The notes: generated by a model from the sequence alone, not told the origin. A stretch of 64,000 nt of DNA from Gemmatimonadota bacterium (GCA_041390125.1 JAWKQN010000016.1:40711-104710), one strand, 5' to 3'. Positions 51,098 through 60,493 are shown, counted from the stretch's first letter. Numbers and translations are program-made.

Positions 51098-53278
51098 TCA
51101 GGACCAGCTCAGGTCGTGCTTGCTCAGCGGCAGCGAGCGGACCCGCTTGCCGGTGGCGGCGAAGATCGCGCTGGTCAGCGCGGGGATCACCGGCGGAAGC
51201 GGTGGCTCACCGAGCCCGGTGGGATCGTTGTCGCTCTGGACGAAGTGCACCTCGACCTCGGGGGCACCCCCGATCCGCATCAGCGGATACTCGTCGAAGT
51301 TGGACTGCTGCGCCCGCCCGTTCGCGATCGTGATCTCCTGCCCCAACGCCTGCGAGAGCCCGTCGATGACGCCGCCCTGCGCGTTGTTCATGGCGTTCAG
51401 CGGATTGATGATGTGGCGACCGATGTCGCCTACCGCCCAGACCTTGTCGACCGTGAGCCGGCCCTCCCGGCTGACCGTGGCCTGCACCACCTCGGCGAAA
51501 TACCCCCGGTGGCTGTAGTGGAACGCCAGCCCCTTGCCGGTTCCGCGCGGCAGGCTGCCGCGCGCGTCCCAGTCGGAGACCTGCGCCAGCCGCTCCAGCA
51601 CCGCGCGCGTGCGGACGGGATCGACCGCCGTCTCCGGGCCTGCCTGGGCCAGCAGATCCAACCGGAACTTGAGCGGATCCACGCCCGCGGCGTGCGCGAG
51701 CTCGTCGATGAACGACTGGTAGACGAACGCCAGGCCGTTGCTGCCGGGCGCGCGCAGGGCACCGGTGGGGATGCCGAAGGGCATCAGCGTCGCACCCATC
51801 GCCAGGTTGGGAACGAACCCGGCGGGGAACTCCGAGTCACGCACGCTGGCGCTCGACGCGAAGCGCTCGCCTTCACCGAAGGACACGAAATGGTTCTTCC
51901 AGGCCACGAGCCGGCCGGAGGCGTCCACGCCACCCTCCATCCGGTGATAGCCGGCCGGACGGTAGAAGTCGTGCCGCATGTCGTCCTCGCGGGTCCACAG
52001 CAGCTTGACCGGGACGCCCACCTCCTTGGCGATGGCGGCGGCCTCCACGAGGTAGTCGTTGCTCAGACGGCGCCCGAATCCGCCGCCCATGCGCGTGAGG
52101 TGCAGGGTGATGTCGCGCTCGCGGATGCCCAACGCCTCGGCGGCCATGGTGCGGCCGCGCTCGGGCGTCTGGGTCGGCGCCCACAGCTCGAGCTTCCCGT
52201 CCTGGAAATGCGCGGTGCAGTTCTGGGGCTCGAGCGGCGCGTGCGACAGGAACGGATAGTCGTAGTCCGCCTGCACGCGGTGCGCCGCGCCGGCCAGGGC
52301 TCCGTCCACGTTCCCGTCGGAGCGGATGGACAGCGTCGGCGTCTGCGGAAAGAGGCGCTGCGCCTGGGACAGGAAGCCCTCGCTGCTCTGCGAGGCCGTG
52401 GCGCCCTCGTCCCACTGGACCTCGAGGACGTTCAGACGCGCCTGGTTCACGAGCCACCAGTTGTCGCCCACGATGGCCACACCGGAGAGCAGGCCCGCGA
52501 GGTTCTCCCCACCCTCCACCACGAAGGCGTGGCGCACGCCGGGTTGGGCGCGCACGGCCTCGAGGTTGGCGCTGCGGACCTTGCCGCCGAAGACGGGGCA
52601 CTTCTCGAAGACGGCGTAGAGCATCCCGGGCAGCGTGGTGTCGATGCCGTAGAGCGGGCGGCCACGCACGATCGCGTCGTTGTCGACATCCGGGATGGGC
52701 GTCCCGATGATGCGGAACTGGCTCGGGTCCTTGAGGGGCACCGCCTCGGGGTCGGGTGCGCGCAGCGCGGCCGCCGCGGTCGCGAGCTCCCCATAGCGGG
52801 CGCTGCGGCCGCTGGCGCGGTGGTGCACCACACCGGCGTCCGTCTCCAGGTCCGCCACCGGTACGCCCCACGTGTCGGCTGCCGCCTCCAGCAGCATGGC
52901 GCGCGCGGCCGCGCCGGCGCGGCGCATCGGATACCAGTGCGTCGGCGTCGCTGTGCTGCCGCCGGCGAACTGGCCCGAGAACTTGTCCGTGTCCAGGTCT
53001 CCCTGGACCACGTGCACGTCGGCCCAGGCCACGTCCAGCTCCTCGGCGATGAGCATGGGCAGCATGGTCTTGATGCCCTGCCCGATCTCCGGGTTCTGCG
53101 CGACGAGGGTGATGGTGCCGTCCGGCGTGATGCGGATGTGCCCGTTGGGCATGAAGTCCGCCGAGGCCGCTGCCGCGTCGCCGGCGCCGAAGACGTCGAA
53201 GTAGCTGGAAAGCAGGAGACCGCCCCCGGCGACCGCGCTGACCTGCAGGAACTGACGCCGCTTCATCGTGGTGCTCAT
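51098..53278 (-). CDS. Exported molybdenum hydroxylase large subunit (IorB-like)
   Basis: This is a 726-residue molybdopterin enzyme of the xanthine oxidase family, beta-subunit type of isoquinoline 1-oxidoreductase. A twin-arginine signal (MKRRQFLQVSAVAGGGLLLS) exports it folded. Molybdenum-cofactor segments are AQNPEIGQGIKTMLPML, GGSTATPTHWYPMRRAG, RMGGGFGRRLSNDY, IPTGALRAPGSNG, and GLGEPPLPPVIPAL with the catalytic Glu. It would oxidise aldehydes or N-heteroaromatics in the periplasm. The small 2Fe-2S subunit gene lies upstream and overlaps it by ATGA. A c-type cytochrome subunit, common in this group, is not adjacent. Confidence 0.92.
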   Translation of the reverse strand: MSTTMKRRQFLQVSAVAGGGLLLSSYFDVFGAGDAAAASADFMPNGHIRITPDGTITLVAQNPEIGQGIKTMLPMLIAEELDVAWADVHVVQGDLDTDKFSGQFAGGSTATPTHWYPMRRAGAAARAMLLEAAADTWGVPVADLETDAGVVHHRASGRSARYGELATAAAALRAPDPEAVPLKDPSQFRIIGTPIPDVDNDAIVRGRPLYGIDTTLPGMLYAVFEKCPVFGGKVRSANLEAVRAQPGVRHAFVVEGGENLAGLLSGVAIVGDNWWLVNQARLNVLEVQWDEGATASQSSEGFLSQAQRLFPQTPTLSIRSDGNVDGALAGAAHRVQADYDYPFLSHAPLEPQNCTAHFQDGKLELWAPTQTPERGRTMAAEALGIRERDITLHLTRMGGGFGRRLSNDYLVEAAAIAKEVGVPVKLLWTREDDMRHDFYRPAGYHRMEGGVDASGRLVAWKNHFVSFGEGERFASSASVRDSEFPAGFVPNLAMGATLMPFGIPTGALRAPGSNGLAFVYQSFIDELAHAAGVDPLKFRLDLLAQAGPETAVDPVRTRAVLERLAQVSDWDARGSLPRGTGKGLAFHYSHRGYFAEVVQATVSREGRLTVDKVWAVGDIGRHIINPLNAMNNAQGGVIDGLSQALGQEITIANGRAQQSNFDEYPLMRIGGAPEVEVHFVQSDNDPTGLGEPPLPPVIPALTSAIFAATGKRVRSLPLSKHDLSWS

Positions 53279-53772
53279 GCGCCCTCCCTGGCCCCGGAGC
53301 CACGCTCGGCGTTGTCGGTCATGGACTGTGCGGCGCGGTGGATGCCTTCGCGGATGCGGATATAGGTGCCGCACCGGCAGAGGTTGCGATCCATCGCCTG
53401 GTCGATGTCGTCATCCGACGGATTCGGATTGCGCTCGAGCAGCGCCGCGGCCGCCATGAGCTGGCCGGCCTGGCAGTAGCCGCACTGCGGCACGTCCAGC
53501 TCGCGCCAGACCCGCTGCAACGGATGGTTGCCATCGGGCGAGAGGCCCTCGATGGTCCTGACGTCGTCGCCCTCGACGGTCTCGACCCGCACCTGGCAGC
53601 TGCGGGTCGGGCGTCCGTTCAGGTGGACGGTGCAGGCCCCGCATTCCGAGACCCCGCACCCGAACTTGGTGCCTTTGAGGTCGAGGAGGTCCCGCAGGAC
53701 CCAGAGCAGAGGCATGTCGGGCGGGGCGTCCACCGTGACGGAGGCCCCGTTGACCTTGAAGGTGACGGGCAT
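53275..53772 (-). CDS. 2Fe-2S small subunit of molybdenum hydroxylase (IorA-like)
   Basis: This is a 165-residue subunit with two 2Fe-2S clusters. The N-terminal plant-type cluster is bound by GTKFGCGVSECGACTVHLNG with the further Cys in RSCQVRV. The second, helical domain uses PQCGYCQAGQLMAAAALL and NLCRCGTYIRIREGIHRAA. It relays electrons from the molybdenum site to an acceptor. It has no signal peptide and is likely co-exported with the Tat-signalled large subunit, as is usual. The stop overlaps the large-subunit start by ATGA (53275-53278). The next gene upstream on this strand is the creatininase-like gene. Confidence 0.95.
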   Translation of the reverse strand: MPVTFKVNGASVTVDAPPDMPLLWVLRDLLDLKGTKFGCGVSECGACTVHLNGRPTRSCQVRVETVEGDDVRTIEGLSPDGNHPLQRVWRELDVPQCGYCQAGQLMAAAALLERNPNPSDDDIDQAMDRNLCRCGTYIRIREGIHRAAQSMTDNAERGSGAREGA

Positions 53773-54020
53773 GGGCGTGAGCTCCTGGATCGGCGCGGAG
53801 GGGGCACTTCAAGGGTACGGGCAGCCCCGAGCCCGGAGCAAGGATGGCGCCGCCGGGCGATCCCCGCGGGTGGCCCGCTCGGGGGGACCTACGACCCGCC
53901 GGCCGGCCGCTTTCGCCGGTGGCCCCGTGGAGCCGGAGCCCGGCGATGCGACGCGGGGGAGGGCGCCGTGGACGCGGGGGCCGCCCCGCCCGCGGCCACG
54001 GCCCCTGCGCGGGGAGCGGC

Positions 54021-54875
54021 CTACTTCAGGAGAGAGCGGATCTGCCGGACCGCATACTCCACCTTCATATCGACGACCCGCTTGCCCAGCTCGGCCGACG
54101 AGCGGCGGGCGTCGCCGGTGATGCCGTTGTTGAGGCGCGCCGATCCGGCGGCCGGGCGCTGCCCGCGGGGCAGCACCGGGTCGCCGATCGCGTCCTTGAC
54201 CAGATCCAGCCGCACCCACCCCAGCGTGCCGCCCAGGTACATCATCGTGGAGGTGTCGGGGATGCCGGCGTGGGAGCTGGCGGGGTACCCGTTCTCTTCC
54301 ATCCACGCGTCGAAGTCGGCTCCCGCCTTCGCGTAGACGTCGTCGCAATAGACGACGCGGATGCCCTGGCTGCGGTACTTCGCGTCCAGCCGCTCCGCCA
54401 CGGCCGCCAGCTGCTGCTGACCGCCGCCGTGGTCGCCCATGAGCACGACCGCCTTGAAGCCCGTCTTGATGAGCTCCTCCGCGATCTGCTCGTTCATGGC
54501 TTCGAAGAGCTCGTTCGTCAGCCCGATCGTCCCGGGCAGCTCGGCGCTGGCCCGATTGGGCGAGAACGGCAGCACGGGCGCCACCAGCGCGTCCCCCAGC
54601 TCGAGCGCGATCCGCCGCGCGATCTCGCGACCCATCAGGGTGTGACCGCCATTCACGTTCTGCGGTCCCCTCTGTTCGGTCCCGCCATTGTAGACCAGCG
54701 CCGTGGTCTTGCCGCTCTCCAGCGCGGTCTTGACCTCCGGCCAGGTCATCATCTCGAACTCGACGTTGGGTGCGCGCGTGCCCGCCGCACCCGGGGAGAC
54801 CTCCTGGGCAGCGAGCGACGCGGTGGAGAGCAGGGCGAAGAGGACGAGAGCGGGACCGGACGCGCGGACGGGCAT
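54021..54875 (-). CDS. Secreted creatininase family protein
   Basis: This is a 284-residue protein of the creatininase/formamide hydrolase family with a Sec signal peptide (ALVLFALLSTASLAAQ). Family segments are ALVYNGGTEQRGPQNVNGGH (normally GSxEQHGPHLP with metal ligands Glu and His), VVLMGDHGGGQQQL with Asp and His, and STMMYLGG. The usual His after EQ is replaced by Arg, so metal binding and activity may be altered. GAGGAG lies eight bases before the ATG. It could cleave cyclic amides, but the substrate is unknown. It is followed after about 250 bases by the molybdenum hydroxylase genes. Confidence 0.82.
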   Translation of the reverse strand: MPVRASGPALVLFALLSTASLAAQEVSPGAAGTRAPNVEFEMMTWPEVKTALESGKTTALVYNGGTEQRGPQNVNGGHTLMGREIARRIALELGDALVAPVLPFSPNRASAELPGTIGLTNELFEAMNEQIAEELIKTGFKAVVLMGDHGGGQQQLAAVAERLDAKYRSQGIRVVYCDDVYAKAGADFDAWMEENGYPASSHAGIPDTSTMMYLGGTLGWVRLDLVKDAIGDPVLPRGQRPAAGSARLNNGITGDARRSSAELGKRVVDMKVEYAVRQIRSLLK

Positions 54876-55024
54876 GGAGCGACTCCTCGAGGTGTGGGCT
54901 GCGCAATCTCGGCCCTCCGCGGGGGCCGGCAAGATGAACCTCGTGTCAGGGTCGGTGCCGAGGGATCGGCCCGGCTCCGGCGGCTGCGCGCGGGGGCGTC
55001 GGGCAGCGGTGCGCGGCACGCGCC

Positions 55025-56602
55025 TCAGGGGATCTCCTCCCAGGCGAGGGACGCGATCTCCCCCAGTGCCTGCCCGGCGATGACGGCCGGATCGGGTTGG
55101 TCCGTGGCGAAGTTGTTCACGTAGATGGCGAAGGCGATCTCGCGTCCGCCCCGCGTGGTCAGGTAGCCCGCCAGACCCTTGCCCGTGATGAGAAGGCGAC
55201 GGTTCAGCGGGTCGAAGATGCCATACGTGCCGGTCTTGGCCTGCACGTGGCCCGCGCCGGGCGCGTCCACCTGGATGTCCGCGAGCGTGCCGTCGCGCCC
55301 CAGGACGGGCAGGGCCGCCCGGAACCCGTCCGCCCATGGGCGGGAGGCCACCAGGCCCAGGAAGCGGGTCATGAACGCAGGCGAGAAGTGGGCCCGTGCG
55401 CCGGCGCCGTCCCCCTGGGCCGCCCCGTCCAGGTCCAGTCCGGCGCGCTCCAGCCAGTCGTGCTCCAGGTCGAACCCCGTGCGCGCCTGGTCACGGGCCT
55501 CGGGAAGCGAGGCCAGCAGCAGCGGGAAGTTGCTCGCATGCAGGTTCTGGCTGGTCTTGAGGACCACGACGGCTTCTTCGATCAGGGGCAACGAGACGTG
55601 TTCCGCGACGACCAGCGAGTCCACGTAGGCGTCTGCGAGCGCGGCGAAGTCCACGGTGCGCGAGGCGAGCCGGGGAAGCGCCGCGACGTCCACGTCCTCG
55701 AGCGCCTCGGCCAGGACGACCTCCCCGAAGCGACCCGGCTCCGGAACCACCCATCGCAGATTCTGCGCAGCCGACCCGACAGGCACGCTACCTGTGGCGA
55801 CCAGCACGCGATGCGAACGGTCCGTGCTGTCCTCCCTCGCGTCGAAGCGCTGCGCCTGCCCGGAATCCGACGTCAGCACGTGCGCCCGCACGGTCAGATA
55901 CGAGGTGCGCGGCGTCACCTCCACGCGGGCGGGCATACCCGCGGTTGCCGCGGGCGTCACCACGATGTCGATGACGTTGTCGTTGATCACCAGCGGCCCC
56001 ATGGTCACGCCGGTGCCGCCGTCCCGCTCGCCCTCGGGAAAGAGGGAGGCGTCGACGATCACCTGTCCTGTGATCGCCCGGATCCCGTGACCCGCGACCT
56101 GCCGGGCGAGGTCGCGGAGGACGGTGAGCGGATCCGTGTCCAACGGTGGACCGCCGTACGAGTGGTCGTGATCGATGAACGCGTAGGTGCCGTCCGGACG
56201 TGCGCGCCCCGACAGGTTCGGGTCCCCGCTGGCCACCAGCACCAGGTCGCCGTCGAGGATGCCGTCGCGGACCGGACCCGTGCGGTAGACGCGCGTCGTG
56301 AAGCGATGGTCCGGGCCGAGCACCTCCAGGGCGGTGCCCATGGTCAGCAGCTTGGTCGTGGAGCCGGGGACCATCAGCCGGTCGTTGTTCACACCGAACA
56401 CGACGCGCCGGTCCCGCAGGTCGTAGAACTCCAGCGCCCACGAGGCGTGACGGAACTCCGGCCGGTCCAGGACCGCCTGGATGCGCGCCGGAAGCGCCTG
56501 TGCCCCTGCGGTGGCGGGGAGCAGGAGCACGCTCAGCGCCAGCGCGACCGGGGTGGCGCATCGAACCCGACGCGCCCGAGGGGGGAGGACGAGGAAGGAC
56601 AC
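55025..56602 (-). CDS. dacB: D-alanyl-D-alanine carboxypeptidase/endopeptidase (PBP4 type)
   Basis: This is a 525-residue exported penicillin-binding protein of peptidase family S13. A signal peptide (VALALSVLLLPATAGAQA) leads into the catalytic domain. The three active-site motifs are present: SxxK in MVPGSTTKLLTMG (about residues 78-90), SxN in TSQNLHASNFPL (about 350-361; usually SDN) and KTG in QAKTGTYG (about 455-462). It trims or opens peptide cross-links in peptidoglycan in the periplasm. The start is the GTG at 56602, with GGAG upstream; the long N-terminal frame before it is non-coding-looking. The substrate motif DGAGARAHFS replaces the typical DGSGLSR. Confidence 0.9.
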   Translation of the reverse strand: MSFLVLPPRARRVRCATPVALALSVLLLPATAGAQALPARIQAVLDRPEFRHASWALEFYDLRDRRVVFGVNNDRLMVPGSTTKLLTMGTALEVLGPDHRFTTRVYRTGPVRDGILDGDLVLVASGDPNLSGRARPDGTYAFIDHDHSYGGPPLDTDPLTVLRDLARQVAGHGIRAITGQVIVDASLFPEGERDGGTGVTMGPLVINDNVIDIVVTPAATAGMPARVEVTPRTSYLTVRAHVLTSDSGQAQRFDAREDSTDRSHRVLVATGSVPVGSAAQNLRWVVPEPGRFGEVVLAEALEDVDVAALPRLASRTVDFAALADAYVDSLVVAEHVSLPLIEEAVVVLKTSQNLHASNFPLLLASLPEARDQARTGFDLEHDWLERAGLDLDGAAQGDGAGARAHFSPAFMTRFLGLVASRPWADGFRAALPVLGRDGTLADIQVDAPGAGHVQAKTGTYGIFDPLNRRLLITGKGLAGYLTTRGGREIAFAIYVNNFATDQPDPAVIAGQALGEIASLAWEEIP

Positions 56603-56834
56603 GGCGGAGTCTCCGGGCGAGTGCGCGGCGCGGGTTGCGGTGCAAGCATCCGGAGTGGGCGGCCCGCACGCAACCCGAGCCGTACGCGCTCGGCGGCGAC
56701 CCTCGGGATCGGCGCCTCGGCCCCCTGGGGCGTTCTTGCCACCCCGAGATCGGCCCCGTATCATACCGAACAAAAACCGAAACTGGGCCGATCCGAGGAT
56801 CCGGTCGGCCCCTCTGTCCAACGGAGGCCTACCG

Positions 56835-57314
56835 ATGTCCGCGTCCGCAGCCCCTGGCGTCATCGTCACCCCCGCCGAGCTCCACGAGCACTGGCAGGGT
56901 CACCGCCGCCTCACCCGCCGGGTCATCGAGGCGTTCCCCGCAGATCAGATCAACACGTTCTCGTTGGGCGGGATGAGACCCTTCGGCGCCATGGTCAGGG
57001 AGCTGCTCAACATGGCCGAGCCTTCCTTGCAGGGCGCGCTCACGGACGAGTGGCGCAGCTTCACCGAGGGCGAGCTCGGCAAAGCGGAGTTGCTGGAACG
57101 TTGGGACGAATCGACGCGCCGGATCGACGAGCTCTTCCCGCAGCTTCCCGATGCCCGCTTCCGCGAGACGCGCAACGCCTTCGGGATGTGGGAGGGGACG
57201 GTCTGGAACCTCCTCTTCTACGTCATCGACAACGAAGTCCACCACCGGGCCCAGGGCTACGTGTATCTGCGTGCGCTGGACATCGACGTGCCTCCGTTCT
57301 GGGAGCGGCAGTAG
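56835..57314 (+). CDS. DinB family protein
   Basis: This is a 159-residue four-helix protein of the DinB/YfiT-like superfamily, which includes metal-dependent thiol transferases and damage-inducible proteins. Helix one has LHEHWQGHRRLTRRVIEAFP, helix two MVRELLNMAEPSLQGAL and helix four YVIDNEVHHRAQGYVYLRAL. The HH pair in helix four matches two metal ligands, but the usual first His of helix two is Asn (NMAE), so metal binding may be weak. GGAGG sits seven bases before the ATG. It is divergent from dacB and converges on the permease gene. Confidence 0.85.
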   Translation: MSASAAPGVIVTPAELHEHWQGHRRLTRRVIEAFPADQINTFSLGGMRPFGAMVRELLNMAEPSLQGALTDEWRSFTEGELGKAELLERWDESTRRIDELFPQLPDARFRETRNAFGMWEGTVWNLLFYVIDNEVHHRAQGYVYLRALDIDVPPFWERQ

Positions 57315-57369
57315 CGAGGTCGGGGAGGCGTGGGCGTGCGGTATCCCAGCGACGAGGGCGACCGCGTGC

Positions 57370-60000
57370 TCACTCCTCCCGCAGCACCGTCATCGGATCG
57401 GTGCGGGCGGCGCGGCGCGCGGGGATCCACACCGCGAGCCCGGCCACGAGCAGGAGGAGCACGAGGCTCGCGCCGAAGACGGTCGGATCGGTGCCCCCCA
57501 CGCCGTGCAGCTGTCCTTCGATGCCGGCGCTGAGGGCGAGCGCGCCCACGCAGCCCACCAGCAATCCGGTCGCGACCAGGATCATCCCGTCGCGCAGGAA
57601 GAGACGCGTCACCTGTTGTTCGCGTGCGCCCACGGCCATGCGGATGGCGACATCCCGCCGACGCTGGGCGGCCGCGAACGAAAGCACGGCATACAGGCCC
57701 AGCAGGGCCACCGCGATCGCGAACGCGGCGAAGACCCCCAGCAGGCCCGCCAGGAAGCGCGCCGGCCGCGAGGCGGCGTCCACGAGGTCGTGCAGCCAGC
57801 CCGTCTCTGACAGTGAGACGGTCGGGTCCAGGGTTCGCAGGGCGCGGCGCATCTCCGCCAACGGCGGAGGCGCGCCCGGGCGCATGCGCAGCGCCACGAG
57901 CCCCCACGTGCTCGTGTTCTGGCTGGATGGAAGGTGCAGCCCCACGCCCTCGGAGCCCCCCACGGAGGTGAGCAGGTCCTCGGAGACACCGACCACCCGC
58001 ACCCAGGGCCCGGGCTCCTCGTCCGCATTGGCGGTCTGGCGGACGCGCAGCCGCTGCCCGATCGCGGACTGCCCGGGCCAGAGCCGCTCGGCGAGGGAGC
58101 GGCTCACCACCCCGACCGGCTCCGCGCCGTCCACATCGTCGGCACGGAAGCCGCGGCCGCTGCGCAGCGGCACGCCCAGCACGTCGAACCAGTGGCGGTC
58201 GTGGACGATGAGCTCGCCCATGACCGATCGGGACGCGGCGTCCGTCCCGGACTCGCTCTCGAAGAACCGGTCCACGAAGTCGGTCTGGAACGGCAGATGC
58301 GTCCCGACGGCGACGCCCTCCACGTCGGGCAACGCCGCGAGCGTGCTTCGCAGCCGCTCGAAGAACTGCACCCGGTCCTCGGACGTCGGGTAGCTCTCGG
58401 CGCGCAGCAGCACGCCCCCGTTGTAGAGCCGGTCGGGCGCGAAGCCCAGCTCGAGGTCGCGCAGGTGCTCCACCGCGCGCAGGGCCAGGCCGGCTGGCAC
58501 CACCAGCGTGAGCGAGAGCGCCACCCCGCCCGCCACCAGGAGCTCCAGGGGCCGGCGGCGCGCTCGACCGCGAGTGCTGCCGCGACCGCCCTCGCCGAGC
58601 GCGGACGCGCCCTGCGCGCGCAGGGCGCCCAGCAACGGAGCCAGCCCGAAGAACACACCGGTGCCGAGCGTCAGGGTCACCAGCACGGCGACGGTGCGCG
58701 CATCGATCCGGAGCGCGTCGAGGCCGCCGGGCACGGCCTGGCCCAGGTGGGCTTCGAGGGCCGGGGCGCCCGCCCCCAGGAGCACATGGGTCAGCAGCAG
58801 CCCCAGCAGCGCCGCCGCGCCGGAGAGCGCGAGACCCTCGAAGACGAGCTGGCGCACCAGTCGACCGCGTCCGGCGCCGAGCGCGCGCCGGATCGTGAAT
58901 TCCCGCTCGCGGACCGCCGCCCGCACGAGCAGCAGAGCCGCCGCGTCTCCGCAGACGATGAGCAGCGCCAGGAGCACGGTGGCCACCGCGACGCCGAGCA
59001 CGGGACGCAGCGGCCGGGTGTAGCGGTCCTGCAGGAGCTCGACGTCCACCGCGAAGTCGTCGGGCACGGTCGCGAAGCGCGCCAGGCTCCGTTGCTCCAG
59101 CGCCGCGGCCGCCGCGGCAGGCGGGACGTCGGGACGCAGGCGTCCCCCGTAGATCGTGCGATCGGTGCGCAGCGGCGCCAGGAAGTCGGTGTAGCGGTTG
59201 TAGTGCCACACGTCCGCGGCGAGCACGCCCACGACCGTGAACGTCTCCGAATCCTCCGGACGATCGGACGTGAAGGCGGTCAGGGTGCGGCCGACCACTC
59301 CGGGGTCGCCGCCGTAGCGCTCCTGCCAGAGTCGGTGGCTGATGAGCGCCACGCTCCTGCCGCCGCCCTGCGTTTCTTCGGGGAGGAACAGCCTTCCCGC
59401 GGCGGTGCGCAGCCCGAACGCCTCGGGGTAGGCGGGCGAGATCCACGCGCCCCGCACCAGCTCGGGCGCGTCGCCATCCAGCAACGTGAACACGTCCAGG
59501 TCCCAGGACGCCGGTGCCTCGAACAGGTCGCCCACCTCCGACTCGTTCAACGGCAGCAGCGGAGAGACCAGCACCAGACGATCCGGAGCCGGAAAGGGCA
59601 GGGGGCGCAGCACGTAGGCGCTCACCACCGCCGTCACGGCCGCACAGGCGGCCAGGCCCACACCGAGCAGCAGCACGATCCCGGCGGTGAGGCGCGGCCG
59701 CCGGACGAGCGCACGCAGCGCGGCGCGCGCGTCCTGTCGCACGCCACCCAGGACCGCGCGGGTGCCCGTGGATCCACGCATCGAGCGGGAGCGCGAGCGC
59801 ACGTACGCCCACTCGCGCGGCAGCGCCTGCGCCAGGTCGGCGGCCAGCCGGAAGGAGACGCGCAAACGGCTCCGGCCGTTCCTGCGCGCGTCCTCCAGCA
59901 GGCGGCGCGCATCCTCCTCCATCGACTCCGACCACTCGGAGCGGAAGCCCGGCGGGAAGAGCCGGAGCGCGAGCCGGTAGAGGGTGCGCACGAGCCTCAT
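57370..60000 (-). CDS. ADOP-type ABC permease under PadR control
   Basis: This is an 876-residue fused permease. An N-terminal helical extension (LYRLALRLFPPGFRSEWSES, then EEDARRLLEDARR), typical of ADOP proteins, precedes two MacB-like periplasmic domains and two FtsX-like membrane blocks. The first block has LTAGIVLLLGVGLAACAAVT. A central bundle follows, and the C-terminal block contains RRRDVAIRMAVGAREQQVTR and ends PARRAARTDPMTVLREE. The start overlaps the padR stop by ATGA (59997-60000). This PadR-ADOP pairing is a recurrent unit. Its partner ATPase is not adjacent. The second extracellular domain includes LPSSQNTSTWGLVALRM. Confidence 0.9.
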   Translation of the reverse strand: MRLVRTLYRLALRLFPPGFRSEWSESMEEDARRLLEDARRNGRSRLRVSFRLAADLAQALPREWAYVRSRSRSMRGSTGTRAVLGGVRQDARAALRALVRRPRLTAGIVLLLGVGLAACAAVTAVVSAYVLRPLPFPAPDRLVLVSPLLPLNESEVGDLFEAPASWDLDVFTLLDGDAPELVRGAWISPAYPEAFGLRTAAGRLFLPEETQGGGRSVALISHRLWQERYGGDPGVVGRTLTAFTSDRPEDSETFTVVGVLAADVWHYNRYTDFLAPLRTDRTIYGGRLRPDVPPAAAAAALEQRSLARFATVPDDFAVDVELLQDRYTRPLRPVLGVAVATVLLALLIVCGDAAALLLVRAAVREREFTIRRALGAGRGRLVRQLVFEGLALSGAAALLGLLLTHVLLGAGAPALEAHLGQAVPGGLDALRIDARTVAVLVTLTLGTGVFFGLAPLLGALRAQGASALGEGGRGSTRGRARRRPLELLVAGGVALSLTLVVPAGLALRAVEHLRDLELGFAPDRLYNGGVLLRAESYPTSEDRVQFFERLRSTLAALPDVEGVAVGTHLPFQTDFVDRFFESESGTDAASRSVMGELIVHDRHWFDVLGVPLRSGRGFRADDVDGAEPVGVVSRSLAERLWPGQSAIGQRLRVRQTANADEEPGPWVRVVGVSEDLLTSVGGSEGVGLHLPSSQNTSTWGLVALRMRPGAPPPLAEMRRALRTLDPTVSLSETGWLHDLVDAASRPARFLAGLLGVFAAFAIAVALLGLYAVLSFAAAQRRRDVAIRMAVGAREQQVTRLFLRDGMILVATGLLVGCVGALALSAGIEGQLHGVGGTDPTVFGASLVLLLLVAGLAVWIPARRAARTDPMTVLREE

Positions 60001-60338
60001 CGGGCTTCCCGGGGCCGGAGCCCACGGGTGCGCGCCAGCTCCGCCAGCCGTGTCATGCGGCCCAGCTCCCGCTCGAGACCGGCCCGGCCTGCCCGCGTGA
60101 GCCGGAAGGCGCGCCTCCGACGTGCGTCTCCGCTCCCGTCCTCCACCTCCTCCACCCACGCCTGGTCCCGTAGGCGGTTCAGGGAGCCGTAGACGGTGCC
60201 GGGTCCCATCGCGATGCCGGACTCCTCCTCGACCCGCTGCATGACCGCGTAGCCGTGGAGGGGGCCCTCCCCCAGGGCCAGCAGGACGTGGAAGACGGCT
60301 GGGGTCAGGGGCTCGGGGCCCGCGGAGTCCGGGGTCAT
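59997..60338 (-). CDS. PadR family transcriptional regulator
   Basis: This is a 113-residue winged-helix repressor. The PadR core is FHVLLALGEGPLHGYAVMQR, the recognition region GIAMGPGTVYGSLNRLRDQA, then WVEEVEDGSGDARRRRAFRL forming the wing, and a short C-terminal dimerisation helix. Such proteins repress neighbouring transporter genes and release DNA on ligand binding. It is translationally coupled to the ADOP permease (ATGA). A near-perfect 30-bp palindrome starts 15 bases upstream of its ATG and is very likely its operator. Confidence 0.95.
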   Translation of the reverse strand: MTPDSAGPEPLTPAVFHVLLALGEGPLHGYAVMQRVEEESGIAMGPGTVYGSLNRLRDQAWVEEVEDGSGDARRRRAFRLTRAGRAGLERELGRMTRLAELARTRGLRPREAR

Positions 60339-60352
60339 GACGTGGCCATTAT

Positions 60353-60382
60353 TACGGTGGACGAAATATTACGTCCATCGTA
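60353..60382 (-). promoter_or_regulatory. PadR operator: near-perfect 30-bp palindrome
   Basis: The half-site TACGrTGGACGwAAT is repeated in inverted form, with 26 of 30 positions palindromic and the core AATATT at the centre. It covers a plausible promoter on the minus strand: TGGACG as -35 and AATAAT as -10, 18 bases apart, ending about 10 bases before the padR ATG. This fits autorepression by PadR of the padR-permease operon. Confidence 0.8.
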
Positions 60383-60493
60383 GCATCGGAGCGGGGGCCT
60401 GCCAAGAGGGGTGCCCGCGGCCACCGCCCCGGACACCCCCCCGATCCAGCTTGTCCCGTTCCATTCCGCGGCGGGACCGACCGGCCGTCTAGC

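Noticed and set aside
55097..58393. A 1098-codon open frame on the plus strand opposite dacB and the permease
   Set aside because: It spans several unrelated genes, has Arg/Gly/Pro-rich translation without domains, and is a mirror of the real minus-strand genes.
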